DNA of 64,000 nt from contig CAWBKF010000016.1 in the NCBI GenBank assembly GCA_963789275.1, forward strand, positions 39,552 through 103,551, in the 5' to 3' direction. The notes under the pieces were generated by a model. That model was not told where the DNA came from, searched no databases, and saw nothing but the letters and a program-made list of their open reading frames with translations. Numbering within the stretch: the first letter of the stretch is position 1; every line of letters starts with the position of its first letter. Of this stretch, positions 10,494 to 18,956 are shown in pieces. The stretch comes from DAHUYF01 sp963789275 (GTDB taxonomy: Bacteria > Pseudomonadota > Alphaproteobacteria > ATCC43930 > CGMCC-115725). The position numbers were made by a program, and so were the translations under genes.

Positions 10494-11624
10494 TCACGAT
10501 TCGGGCTGGCCGATGAGCGCCGCCTGGAAGCCGATCTCCGGCGTCTGCGCCGAGAAGATCGAGGCGAACCAGCCCGGATTCGGCACCAGCGACGGCAGGA
10601 AGGCGTTGCAGCCGCCCTTCATCTCCTGCCAGGTGCCTTCGGTACAGAGCTTGATCGTTTCGTTGGTGACGAGCGGCAGCGGCAGCTTGGTCAGCTTCGG
10701 GATCTCCTTGCCCTGCAGCTTCTCCACGGCAAGCTTCAGAGCCAGCGCTCCCGAGTAGGGCGGCGAGGCGTAGGAGATGCGTGGCGCACCCATGGGGCGA
10801 TAGGTTCCGTTCGCGCCCTCGACCGCGGTGGAAGCCGGCAACATCTGGATGCGCCCGCCATTGGCACCTTCGCCGGCGCAGGGCTTGAGCTGGTTCTCCT
10901 TCTTGCCGGCCTCGATCTGCATCGAATTTGCGGTATAGCAGCCGACCTGCATCCACAGCCCGTCGATCTGGTCCCAATTGTGGGTCGCGAGAATCTTCGA
11001 GAGCTCGGTGCGGGCGACCGCCTGGCTCCACATGCCGACCGCCTCTGCGACGATCTTTATGCCCGGCGCCTTGTCGAAGACTTCCTTCGCAGCCTTGGTG
11101 CGGAGCGTATCGACGGAGGTTCCCGGGACGCCGGTCACGACCACGATATTACCCTTGCCGTTGAGCTTCTTGACCAGCCACTCGGCGGTCACGCGGCCGG
11201 CTTCCTCCTGGTCGATCGAGACGTTGTAGGCGCACGGCTCGGTGATCTCGGAATCATAGGCAATGATGACGACGCCCTTGTCGCAGGCGTTCTTGACAAC
11301 GCCGTTCAGGGCGGTCGGCGAGATCGGATAGACCACGATTGCCTTGGCGCCGGCCTGGACCATGGCGTTGATCTGCTGGATCTGGCGCTGCGCGTTGGGA
11401 CCGGCGACCTGAACCTGCAAGTCGACCTTGTCGGCGAAATCCTTATGGGCCGCCATGGCCTTCACCATGTTGGCGGCCTCCGCCTGCCAGTCGTTGCCGA
11501 TATAGCTCATGCTCAAGAACACCTTGAGCTTCTCGGCCGCCGCGGCGCCTGGCAGCGGACCCGCAAGGCCGAGAATAACGCCCGCCGCCGCGGTCACGAC
11601 CAATACCTTCGACCACAACCTCAT
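10494..11624 (-). CDS. Periplasmic sugar-binding protein of the ABC transporter
   Basis: A 376-residue type I periplasmic binding protein with a Sec signal peptide (about residues 1-30, ending GAAAAEK). The mature part starts LKVFLSMSYIGNDWQ, and the AKAIVVYPISPTALNGVV and VVIIAYDSEI blocks resemble the ribose/xylose-binding group. Cysteines are scattered (ITEPCAYNV, QVGCYTANS, LKPCAGEG, KLCTEGTW, GGCNAF), so disulfides in the periplasm are likely. First gene of the minus-strand operon, facing the GntR regulator gene across a short AT-rich gap. The 110-base space before the ATPase gene is the longest in the operon, as is common when the binding protein is made in excess. Ligand unknown. Confidence 0.92.
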   Translation of the reverse strand: MRLWSKVLVVTAAAGVILGLAGPLPGAAAAEKLKVFLSMSYIGNDWQAEAANMVKAMAAHKDFADKVDLQVQVAGPNAQRQIQQINAMVQAGAKAIVVYPISPTALNGVVKNACDKGVVIIAYDSEITEPCAYNVSIDQEEAGRVTAEWLVKKLNGKGNIVVVTGVPGTSVDTLRTKAAKEVFDKAPGIKIVAEAVGMWSQAVARTELSKILATHNWDQIDGLWMQVGCYTANSMQIEAGKKENQLKPCAGEGANGGRIQMLPASTAVEGANGTYRPMGAPRISYASPPYSGALALKLAVEKLQGKEIPKLTKLPLPLVTNETIKLCTEGTWQEMKGGCNAFLPSLVPNPGWFASIFSAQTPEIGFQAALIGQPES

Positions 11625-11830
11625 CGCTTCCTCCCATTGCGCGCTCGCGACCGATCAGGAGCCCTCGGGAACCTCGGGTCCTGAACCCAGCGGGCGGGCG
11701 CGGTAACGCCTCGCATGGGCAGTTTCTATTTTTGATCATAAATCGTATATTAGATATCGACAAGACACCTTCGCGACCCGGCGAACGGCAAACGCCCGGG
11801 CGCGAGGATCGCCTCATCGTGGGGGTCTGG
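11625..11830. promoter_or_regulatory. Divergent promoter/operator region between sugar operon and GntR gene
   Basis: The gap between the binding-protein start and the regulator start contains a strongly AT-rich island at about 11722-11760 in otherwise GC-rich DNA, including TTTTTGATCATAAATCG and TATATTAGATATCG. Such islands are where FCD-type GntR regulators and sigma factors usually bind. I could not settle on one symmetrical operator; TGATCA at 11733-11738 is the clearest perfect dyad. Confidence 0.5.
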
Positions 11831-12511
11831 ATGGCGCAGTTGCGCAGGAAAATCGCAAGCATTCCGCATCGGCCGGTTATCCGCGGAACACTGCCGGGCG
11901 AGATCTATCGCGAGATCAAGGAGCTGATCCTCGACGGCGGAATCGCGCCGGGTGAGCTTGTGACGATACAGGGGCTCGCCGAGGCGTTCGGCGTCAGCGC
12001 GATGCCAGTCCGTGAGGCGCTACAGCGGCTTACCGCAGAACGGGCGCTCACGGTCGTATCGGGCCGTTCGGTGGGCATTCCGGAGCTCGAGGCGAGCCGG
12101 CTGCGCGACCTTTGCCGTGTCCGGCTCGAGATCGAGACGCTCGCCACCGGATGGGCTGCCGGCAACCTGCGTGCGAGCGACATTCGGCGGCTCGAGACCT
12201 TGGTCGCCGTCATGGCCGCGGCGGTGCGGGAGGGGGACGCGCGCCGCTACGTCCGGGCCAACCACGAATTCCATTTCGGCATCTATCGCGCCGCCGGGTC
12301 GGAGACGCTGCTCTCGATCATCGAGGCGCTGTGGCTCCAGGTCAGCCCGTATTTCCATCTGCTGCACGGCTCCGGCAACTACGCCTCGGCCAACCATCAG
12401 CATGAGCAATTGCTGGCTGCCCTTAGGAACGGCGATCCTGCCGCGGCAAGCCAATCGATCCGCGCCGATATCGAAGATGCGGCGAGAGTGCTGCTTGGCT
12501 TGCTCGAATGA
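11831..12511 (+). CDS. GntR-family transcriptional regulator, FCD (FadR-like) subfamily
   Basis: A 226-residue regulator. A winged-helix domain (REIKELILDGGIAPGELV, then LAEAFGVSAMPVREALQRL as recognition helix) is followed by an all-helical FCD ligand domain with the conserved metal-binding pattern (RANHEFHFGIYRAAG and later NHQHEQLLAAL). FCD domains bind small organic acids, often with a metal. The frame is open back to 11732, but the ATG at 11831 fits the family N-terminus (MAQLRRKIASIPHRPVIRG); the earlier stretch lies in the AT-rich promoter island. It is divergent from the sugar operon and very likely represses it, released by a pathway sugar acid. Confidence 0.88.
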   Translation: MAQLRRKIASIPHRPVIRGTLPGEIYREIKELILDGGIAPGELVTIQGLAEAFGVSAMPVREALQRLTAERALTVVSGRSVGIPELEASRLRDLCRVRLEIETLATGWAAGNLRASDIRRLETLVAVMAAAVREGDARRYVRANHEFHFGIYRAAGSETLLSIIEALWLQVSPYFHLLHGSGNYASANHQHEQLLAALRNGDPAAASQSIRADIEDAARVLLGLLE

Positions 12512-12896
12512 TCCCGCGAGCCGAACGGGGCGATGAACGTCAACGTTCCCTTCGTGAATTGACTGCCTGCAGGAGCGACACAGACCTAATTCGCGGCGAT
12601 ACGTCTGGAGGACTTCCGCCAGGATCTGAAAGACGCAGCTTTCGTCGAAAATCGAGACGTCCCAATCGGAATATCGCTGCGCGGAAGGCGACAATAAGCG
12701 ACTGCCGGCCCTCGCGTCCGGACTGGCGCGCCGCCAAGTGGCGTGATTGTGGCCGCGGCCGGCACGCCTTCCGCGTCGGGAGACCGCTAGTGTTGTGGTT
12801 CCGGCGGTTGACGGCCAGGAGACAAGCCTTGCGCCGACTCGGAAACAGCGAGTAACTACATTGAACAGAATTGCATGCTATCGCGCGAGGAAGCGA
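12512..12896. other. Gene-poor spacer between gntR and the parA pair
   Basis: No supportable coding frame, tRNA or clear terminator hairpin is seen here. Frames that are open on either strand lack ribosome-binding sites and resemble no family. Confidence 0.4.
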
Positions 12897-13244
12897 ATGA
12901 AAATCAAACATGAGGCGGTGACCGTCTTGCCCGACGCCGCGCGGGGCGAGGTCGACATTATTCTGGCAGGGCTCCGCATAACGCTCACAGTCGATGAGTC
13001 TTTGCTGTTGGCCGCCGGGTTGGCGAACAGCCTCGAGCAACTGCAGGGGATAGAGCAGCGTGAAGCAGCCGAAGCGGAGACCTGGGACGTCGGTCGATCG
13101 GCGCCTGCTGCCCCGGATCCGCGCTCGGGCTCGTCCGGCAAGGAAGCGGCGACCGAAGCCGAGGTGCTCCTGCGGACGCGAGCGCTCATCCAGGCGACCA
13201 TGCGGGACCAAGGCCTTTCTTTGCGAGCGGCGCAACGGGAATGA
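12897..13244 (+). CDS. Small unknown protein coupled to ParA
   Basis: A 115-residue protein of unknown function starting MKIKHEAVTVLPDAARGEVD behind a GAGGAAG ribosome-binding site. The first half (residues 1-50) looks like a small alpha/beta unit (DIILAGLRITLTVDESLLLAAGLANSLEQL); the middle is Ala/Pro/Ser-rich and probably disordered; the end (TEAEVLLRTRALIQATMRDQGLSLRAAQRE) is a charged helix. No signal peptide or membrane segment. Its stop overlaps the ParA start by 4 bases (ATGA), so the two are translationally coupled and probably act together, perhaps as partner or ATPase regulator. I do not recognise a family. Confidence 0.65.
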   Translation: MKIKHEAVTVLPDAARGEVDIILAGLRITLTVDESLLLAAGLANSLEQLQGIEQREAAEAETWDVGRSAPAAPDPRSGSSGKEAATEAEVLLRTRALIQATMRDQGLSLRAAQRE

Positions 13245-14161
13245 CCGCCGCAGTCATCGTCGTTGCACAGTCTAAGGGCGGCGCTGGCAAGACAACGCTT
13301 GCTGCGCATCTCGGTGTCGCGTGGGCGGCCACGGGGCATGATGTAGTTCTCATCGATACCGACTCGCAAGGGAGTCTGGCGCGCTGGCACCAAAGTCGCG
13401 AAGCGCGCCTGGGCCGCGGCAGGACTGGCCTCGGTTTCGCGGCCGCAATTGGTTGGCATGCCCTGGGCGAGATTCGGAGACACGCCAGCGACTGCGACAT
13501 CCTGCTGATCGACAGCCCGGCGAGCGGCGAGAACGAGGTTCGGATGGTGATGAGGTGCGCAGGGCTCGTGCTGGTTCCGGTGCAGCCTTCGCCGGTCGAT
13601 GTTTGGGCGACGCTGCCGACCCTCGACATGGCCGAGCGCGAGCGCGTTCCGGCGCTGCTCGTTCTAAACCGCGTACCAGCGCGCGCCTCTCTGACCGCTT
13701 CGATGCGCGAGCAGCTTGCCCTCTATGAAGCGGGCCTCGCCGTCACCAGCATTGGCAATCGCGTGGCCTTCGCCGCTGCCTTCGCGGAAGGGTGGGGAGT
13801 TACCGAGTGCGCATTGGGTTCCTCCGCCGCGGGGGAGATCGCTGCGCTTGCGAGCGAGCTTTTGGAGCTGCTGCCGTCCTCAAAGCGGGTGCTGTCACAT
13901 CATGAGGCAAGGGCGCAGCCGCTGCTGTCGGAACGTCCGGTTTTTGCTGTTGAGAAGTTCAAACTCGATGACCTCGGCACGCGGGACATCGACAGCAAAA
14001 GGCTGGAGAAAACCGTAGACGACTTGAACGTGCTCGAGCCGCTCGAGCCCGCGCCACACGGCGGCGGCGAGAAACCCGCGGAGAATTGGACGCCGGGAGC
14101 GGACCGGCTTCGTGCCGGCATCGCATCTCTGAGGAGACGCTTGACCAGGCGACCGAAGTAA
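13241..14161 (+). CDS. Orphan ParA/MinD-type ATPase
   Basis: A 306-residue deviant Walker A ATPase: KGGAGKTT at residues 12-19 with the signature lysine, IDTDSQGSLARWHQSR as A'-type motif, and LLIDSPASGE as Walker B. The ATPase core takes about 215 residues. A tail of about 90 residues (from about 215, LPSSKRVLSHHEAR onward) is polar, Pro/Glu-rich and unlike standard ParA. Such proteins position DNA, plasmids or protein clusters by ATP-dependent dimerisation. No parB or parS-like gene adjoins; the only partner is the coupled small protein upstream. So a role in positioning some cargo other than the chromosome is plausible but unproven. Convergent with the FAH gene. Confidence 0.85.
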   Translation: MTAAVIVVAQSKGGAGKTTLAAHLGVAWAATGHDVVLIDTDSQGSLARWHQSREARLGRGRTGLGFAAAIGWHALGEIRRHASDCDILLIDSPASGENEVRMVMRCAGLVLVPVQPSPVDVWATLPTLDMAERERVPALLVLNRVPARASLTASMREQLALYEAGLAVTSIGNRVAFAAAFAEGWGVTECALGSSAAGEIAALASELLELLPSSKRVLSHHEARAQPLLSERPVFAVEKFKLDDLGTRDIDSKRLEKTVDDLNVLEPLEPAPHGGGEKPAENWTPGADRLRAGIASLRRRLTRRPK

Positions 14162-14277
14162 GGTGACCGCCTAGACTCCCGAGGATCTGCGGACCGGCGG
14201 CTTCAGCGTCAGCAGCGGCCAGACTTCAGACATGGCCCACCCGCAAGGCCGCAGCCGGCCGGGCCACGGCATGGCGG

Positions 14278-15216
14278 TCACGTCGGTCCCGGAACGATCG
14301 AGTTCACCAGGCTGCCGCAATGTGCGATGTCGATGCGCACTTCGTCGCCGGGCTTGAGGTATTCGCCGCGCCCGTGGCCGACCCCCGCCGGCGTGCCGGT
14401 GGCGATGACGTCGCCGGGCCGCAAGGTGACGCGGCGGCTGAGATAGGCGATCTGCTCGTCGATGCGATGCACCATGCGGCTCGAGTTGGAATCCTGCTTG
14501 AGCACGCCGTTGACCCAGAGCTTGATGCTCAAATCATGGGGATCGGCGATGGCGTCGTGCGGCGTGATCCAGGGGCCCATGGGCGCCGCGTCGTCGAAGC
14601 ATTTCTGACCGAGCCAGTCGAAGATGAATGGCGAGCCGGCGCGGTCCTCGCGGCGCATCAGGTCACGCGCCGAGAGATCGTGGAAGATGACATAGCCGGC
14701 GACGGCCTCGAAGGCGCGCTCTACCGGCAGGTCGCGCACGGTACGGCCAATGACGACGCCGAGTTCCGCCTCCCAATCGAGCTGCCGGACGTCGCGCGGA
14801 AAGCGCACCGCCTCGCCGGGACCGATGATCGACGACGCCGCGGTCTTGAGAAAGAACCAAGGCTCGACCGGCTTCTTGAAGGGAGGCGGCGCCTGGCCGG
14901 TGGCGCGCCGCTGCGCCTCGGCCATCTCCGCCATGTGGTCCCAGTAATTGGCGCCGGCGCAGAACACCGCACCGGGATAGAGGATCGGCGCCAGCAGCCT
15001 CGTCTCGGCGAGCGCCAGCCCGTCCTGCGGCCGTGGATTGGCGGCGGCGAGCAGCGGACGCACGACGTCCCAGGCCTGCAGCAGGCCCAGCACGCTGGAC
15101 GCGTCGACCGCGGCGCCGGCGAGCAATGATGCCGCGCGATGGACGCGCTCGCCGATCACTACCCCGGCCTCGGCGGCGCCCGCGGCGGTGCGAAAGCTGA
15201 CCAGGCGGTAATCCAT
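14278..15216 (-). CDS. Fumarylacetoacetate hydrolase-family protein
   Basis: A 312-residue FAH-fold protein. The N-terminal cap-like region (MDYRLVSFRTAAGAAEAGVV) precedes the catalytic beta-roll with AVFCAGANYWDHMAEM, the metal-ligand region LDWEAELGVVIGRTVRD, the FHDLSARDLMRRE block and VTLRPGDVIATGTPAGVGHGRG near the end. Family members hydrolyse or decarboxylate C-C bonds of acylpyruvates, fumarylacetoacetate and open aromatic-ring products using Mg2+. It faces an ABC binding-protein gene across about 180 bases, and a VOC protein follows that gene, hinting at breakdown of an aromatic or acylpyruvate-type compound. The exact substrate cannot be given. Confidence 0.88.
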   Translation of the reverse strand: MDYRLVSFRTAAGAAEAGVVIGERVHRAASLLAGAAVDASSVLGLLQAWDVVRPLLAAANPRPQDGLALAETRLLAPILYPGAVFCAGANYWDHMAEMAEAQRRATGQAPPPFKKPVEPWFFLKTAASSIIGPGEAVRFPRDVRQLDWEAELGVVIGRTVRDLPVERAFEAVAGYVIFHDLSARDLMRREDRAGSPFIFDWLGQKCFDDAAPMGPWITPHDAIADPHDLSIKLWVNGVLKQDSNSSRMVHRIDEQIAYLSRRVTLRPGDVIATGTPAGVGHGRGEYLKPGDEVRIDIAHCGSLVNSIVPGPT

Positions 15217-15398
15217 CGGCGCGCTCCTCCTTCCCGTCTCGCCCCACCCCGGGGCGATCGCCGCTCACTATTCCAAACCGACGCTTCGCTGGCAAATCCG
15301 GCGGGCGCGCGGCGGCGGCTGTATTGCCAGCCGGAGAGGGCGGTGGCACTCTGCGGAGATAAGCGGGCGGGCATGAACGCGCTCGGAAGCGAGGGGAG

Positions 15399-16646
15399 AT
15401 GGTGCGGCTCGGGCGAATGCTGCTGGTGCTGGCGTTGGCGGCGCTGCCGCTGGCGCGTGCGGCAGCTGTCGAGCCGATCAAGATCGGCTTGAGCGTGTCG
15501 CTCACCGGCGGCCTCGCCGCCAACGGCCTGCAGGTGCTGCTGGCCATGGAGATCTGGCGCGATGATGTGAACGCCCGGGGCGGGCTGCTCGGCCGGCCGG
15601 TCGAACTCGTCTATTACGATGACCAGACCAACCCCGCCGCGGTGCCGGCGATCTACACCAAGCTGATCGAGGTCGATCATGTCGATCTCACGGTCGGGCC
15701 CTACGGCACCAACCTGGTGGTGCCGGCGCTGCCGGTGCTGATGCAGCACAAGATGACGACGATCGGGATCCTCGCCCTGGCCGCCAATCGCGAGTTCCAC
15801 TATTCCGGCTACTTCGCCATGATCCCGACCGGGCCGCAACCAAGGCTGGCGATGTCGGAGGGGTTTTTCGCCGTCGCCCTCAGCCAGACGCCGAAGCCCA
15901 AGACGGTGGCGATCGCCGCCGCCGATGCCGAGTTCGCTCAGGTCTCCGCCGAGGGCGCCCGCGAGAACGCGCGCAAGGCCGGCCTCACTATCGTCTACGA
16001 CAAGGCCTACCCGCCCAACACCGCCGATTTCCTGCCGATCATCCGCGCCATCCAGGCGACCGAACCCGACATCGTCTACGATGCAGGATATCCGCCCGAC
16101 ACGCTCGGCCTGGTGCGCGCCGCCGGCGAGGTCGGGCTCAAGACCAAGATGTTCGGCGGCAACATGATCGGTCTGCTCGCGACCACCTTCAAGGTGCAGC
16201 TCGGCCCGTTGCTGAACGGCATCGTCAGCACCGCCGATGTCTTCGTGCCGGCGCCGAGCTTCGACTTCCCCGGGGTGAGCGACATGCTGGCGCAATACCG
16301 CGCCCGGGCGGCTGGGCGGGGCGTCGATCCCCTGGGCTACGCTTATGCGCCCTTCGGCTACGCCGCGCTGCAGGTGCTCGGCGCCGCGGTCGAGGCGACG
16401 CGGAGCCTCGACCAGGAGAAGATCGCCGCCTACATCCACACGCACGGCTTCAGCACCGTCGCTGGCGAGCTCGCCTACGGGCCGGACGGCGAATGGACCA
16501 AGCCGCGCATGCTGGTCAGCCAGTTCCAGCATATCGTCGGCAACGATGTCGTGCAGTTCAAGGACACGACCAGGCAGGTGATCCTGTGGCCGCCCGAGTA
16601 CAAATCGGGCGAGATGATCTATCCTTTTACGGATGCGAGGAACTAG
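15399..16646 (+). CDS. Branched-chain-type ABC transporter substrate-binding protein
   Basis: A 415-residue periplasmic binding protein of the LivJ-like group, with a signal peptide (residues 1 to about 23, ending ARAAAVEP) and the family start PIKIGLSVSLTGGLAANGLQ. The LLGRPVELVYYDDQTNPAAVP and ADAEFAQVSAEGARENA blocks follow. It is a clear paralog of the binding protein encoded at 51142-52395, including the C-terminal ending with WPPEYKSGEMIYPF. No permease or ATPase lies next to it, so it must share membrane parts encoded elsewhere or act in sensing. It is followed 19 bases later by a VOC gene and is divergent from an FAH gene; an aromatic or small organic acid ligand is a reasonable guess. 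Confidence 0.88.
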   Translation: MVRLGRMLLVLALAALPLARAAAVEPIKIGLSVSLTGGLAANGLQVLLAMEIWRDDVNARGGLLGRPVELVYYDDQTNPAAVPAIYTKLIEVDHVDLTVGPYGTNLVVPALPVLMQHKMTTIGILALAANREFHYSGYFAMIPTGPQPRLAMSEGFFAVALSQTPKPKTVAIAAADAEFAQVSAEGARENARKAGLTIVYDKAYPPNTADFLPIIRAIQATEPDIVYDAGYPPDTLGLVRAAGEVGLKTKMFGGNMIGLLATTFKVQLGPLLNGIVSTADVFVPAPSFDFPGVSDMLAQYRARAAGRGVDPLGYAYAPFGYAALQVLGAAVEATRSLDQEKIAAYIHTHGFSTVAGELAYGPDGEWTKPRMLVSQFQHIVGNDVVQFKDTTRQVILWPPEYKSGEMIYPFTDARN

Positions 16647-16665
16647 CCTCGACAAGGAGAACGAC

Positions 16666-17202
16666 ATGACGCAAGCGGCGACGGAGCCGGTGCTTAGGCT
16701 CAAATTCCTCTCGCACGGCACGCTCGAGGCCTACGATCTCGACAAGACGCGGCGGTTCTACGAGGAGTTCCTCGGCCTCGAGGTCGTGCGCACCAGCAAG
16801 GTCTCGCTGATGATCCGGCTCGGCAACACCAACACCATCGCCGTCGTCAGGAACGAGCGCAAGCAGGCGATGCCGATCTTGAACCACAACGGTCTCGACG
16901 TCGCGACGCGCGACGAGGTCGACAAATGCTACGAGATCGTGATGGCCGAGAAGGACAAATGGGGCATCAAGAAAGTCACCCGTCCGGCCGACCAGCACGG
17001 CACGCGCAGCTTCTACCTGCTCGATCTCGACGACAATTGGTGGGAGATCCTGTGCAATCCCGAGGGCGGCTACAGCTGGATGTTCGACGCCGGGCGCGAC
17101 ATCGAGGAGTGGGGAGCCACCTCCGACGGCAGCCATCCCAACGAGTATGCACGCACGCGCTTCTCGTCGCGGCACCTGAGCGCCGAGGCCGAAGGCGAAT
17201 AA
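16666..17202 (+). CDS. VOC-superfamily (glyoxalase/extradiol dioxygenase-like) protein
   Basis: A 178-residue vicinal-oxygen-chelate protein. Candidate metal ligands are the His in FLSHGTLEAYDL, the His in ILNHNGLDVATR and the Glu in DDNWWEILCNP, the usual H/H/E spread of two paired beta-alpha-beta units. The start follows an AAGGAG site; an upstream in-frame ATG at 16633 lies inside the binding-protein gene and is rejected. It is probably co-transcribed with the binding protein just upstream. The acidic tail (YARTRFSSRHLSAEAEGE) is outside the fold. Could be a dioxygenase, epimerase or lyase; the sequence does not decide. Confidence 0.85.
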   Translation: MTQAATEPVLRLKFLSHGTLEAYDLDKTRRFYEEFLGLEVVRTSKVSLMIRLGNTNTIAVVRNERKQAMPILNHNGLDVATRDEVDKCYEIVMAEKDKWGIKKVTRPADQHGTRSFYLLDLDDNWWEILCNPEGGYSWMFDAGRDIEEWGATSDGSHPNEYARTRFSSRHLSAEAEGE

Positions 17203-17438
17203 GGCGGAGACGTGGGGCGCGGCACCGCGTCATCAGCGCCGGTCACGAGGATGTCCGCACGTTGTCGCCTGGTGTCTCATTCCGTACCGTCCGCGGATTG
17301 GCGATCAGTGAATGATGTCGGTTCAAATCGGGGGGTCGCTAACGCTGGGCAGATGTCCTCACCCGCCGTAGCCTTGAGTATCCGAGCTGGAATACCAACG
17401 TGGGGCGGGGCGGCCCCAGCGAGACCGGGAGCCCATCC

Positions 17439-18086
17439 GTGAAGCGTTTCACCCTCTACGGCAGTCCGCATTCCCTCCCGACGTACAAGGTGGCGCTGAT
17501 GCTACGCCTTTCGCGCGAACCGTTCTCGTTCCGTTATGTGAGTTTCCAAAAAGAGATGCATAGGACTTTAGAGTTTCTGGCGCTCTCTCGCTGGGGCCAG
17601 GTGCCGGTGCTGCTCGACTACGATCGCGTCTATGTCCAATCGGCGGCTATTGTCGAGCATCTCGCCGCAACGCTCGGCCGGTTCGAGGGGCCAGACCCGG
17701 CGTCGCGCCAAGCCGTGCGCGAGTGGCTGTACTGGGATGTCGACGTCCTCTATCCGCCAGTCTATGGCTGCTACAGTGTATCACTCATGCAGCGAAAGCT
17801 GCTGCAGCTCACCATCGAGCCGGCGATCGCCGACTTCCATCGACAACGCGCCGAGACCGCGTTGGCAAAACTGGACGCCCAGCTCGCGGATCGCATCTAT
17901 CTCTGCGCCGCCGAGCCGACCGTCGCCGACTTCTTCTGTTACGGCGATGTGGCCTTTGCCCGGGTTTGTGCGTTCGATTTGACACGCTGGCCAAACCTCG
18001 CCGGCTGGGCAGAAAGAGTGACGGCTCTACCCGGGTTCCAATCACCTTTCGACTTGCTGCATATGAAGGACGCTGAACTGTCCTAA
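17439..18086 (+). CDS. Glutathione S-transferase-family protein
   Basis: A 215-residue cytosolic GST. The thioredoxin-like N-terminal domain starts VKRFTLYGSPHSLPTYKVAL (the Ser/Pro region binds glutathione), has VPVLLDYDRVYVQSAAIVEHL with the cis-Pro and the Gln-Ser glutathione contact, and is followed by an all-helical domain from about residue 85. The likely start is the GTG at 17439, since family homology begins at once; an upstream ATG at 17400 would add 13 unrelated residues. It is monocistronic, preceded by about 235 bases without a gene. Substrate is unknown. Confidence 0.82.
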   Translation: MKRFTLYGSPHSLPTYKVALMLRLSREPFSFRYVSFQKEMHRTLEFLALSRWGQVPVLLDYDRVYVQSAAIVEHLAATLGRFEGPDPASRQAVREWLYWDVDVLYPPVYGCYSVSLMQRKLLQLTIEPAIADFHRQRAETALAKLDAQLADRIYLCAAEPTVADFFCYGDVAFARVCAFDLTRWPNLAGWAERVTALPGFQSPFDLLHMKDAELS

Positions 18087-18557
18087 GCTCCATCGAGGAT
18101 CAACACGTCCGCCTCGTCCAACCGGCCCTGCTCATGGCGGATCCGTCCGAGCCGTCCCGAACCTGAGGTGTTGCGCCTCAGCAATACCCAGGAGGCAGCG
18201 GCGGCGGACCGAGGCGAAAAGCTTCAGCCGCTCCTCCTCGGCCGAATAGGGAATCCAGGGAATCGCAATAAGAGCTCTTGAGATCGCCGGCCTTCAGGTT
18301 CGGGGGGTATAGCTTCCTGGCCGCCCCCTCACCCGACCCAACAAACTTCGTCGCAGCTTTCGATCACCGCACGAAAGGACAAAAGTGCGCAAAGCCGAAC
18401 TATCCGCCGACCGATCTTGCGGGCAACACTTGCGCCGGGTACCAAAGTGATGGGATTGAGCGCATGGAGGGACGGTTGAGCCGGGTCGCCCGCGATGTCG
18501 CGCGAGCCCACGTTTCTCGCCACATCCTCCCCCACTTGCCAACTTCTGCTCCCCCCC
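18087..18557. other. Spacer with degraded coding traces
   Basis: No intact gene is seen. A short minus-strand stretch around 18140-18260 reads like a coding fragment (AEEERLKLFASVRRRCLLG) but has no start and no recognised family. It precedes the pyruvate-oxidase remnant and may be part of the same decayed segment. Confidence 0.35.
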
Positions 18558-18833
18558 AATTCGCCGAGACGCTGGCGGGCGTTGGCGCCGGCGTCAGACG
18601 ACCCTATGGCATCGTCGGCGACAGCCTGAACGGGCTCACCGACGCCATCCGCCGTCAAGGAAAGACGCGGTGGCGTCATGTGAGGCACGAGGAGGTCGCT
18701 GCCTTCGCGGCCGGCGGCGAAGCACACCTTATGAGTGAACTCGCCGTCTGCGCCGGGAGCTGCGGGCCCGGCAACCTGCACCTCATCATCGGCCTGTTCG
18801 ACCGCCATCGCTCGCGCGTGCCTGTGCTCGCGG
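18558..18833 (+). pseudogene. Remnant of a TPP-dependent pyruvate oxidase/dehydrogenase (PoxB-like)
   Basis: About 92 codons match the N-terminal pyrimidine-binding domain of ubiquinone-dependent pyruvate dehydrogenases: FAETLAGVGAGVRRPYGIVGD, LNGLTDAIRRQGK, then VRHEEVAAFAAGGEAHL with the cofactor-activating Glu, and LAVCAGSCGPGNLHLI. Intact enzymes are about 570-590 residues, with FAD and TPP domains following; here homology stops after SRVPVLA and the frame runs on in unrelated sequence to a stop at 18953-18955. There is no plausible start with a ribosome-binding site. It is a decayed relic just upstream of the quinol oxidase operon, which would share its quinone pool. Confidence 0.75.
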
Positions 18834-18956
18834 CGCTGCTCGCCTTCGCCATCTTAGCTGATCCGCTTGCGACCCGATCAGCGCAAGCGGAGCTCCTGGA
18901 ACGCGCCGGGTGGGTCGCGCTCGGTTTCTCCAGTCTCAGAGCACGCGAGGTCTAGC

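Noticed and set aside
12540..13235. Minus-strand frame of 231 codons opposite the small ParA partner
   Set aside because: Basic, low-complexity product without start signal; the plus-strand gene has a good ribosome-binding site and a coupled neighbour.
17311..17340. tRNA-like T-loop (GGTTCAAATC)
   Set aside because: The flanking bases do not pair as a T stem, and no acceptor or anticodon arm could be found.
18278..18955. A complete 225-residue gene
   Set aside because: Only the central 92 codons resemble a family (pyruvate oxidase); the start lacks a ribosome-binding site and the remaining domains are absent.
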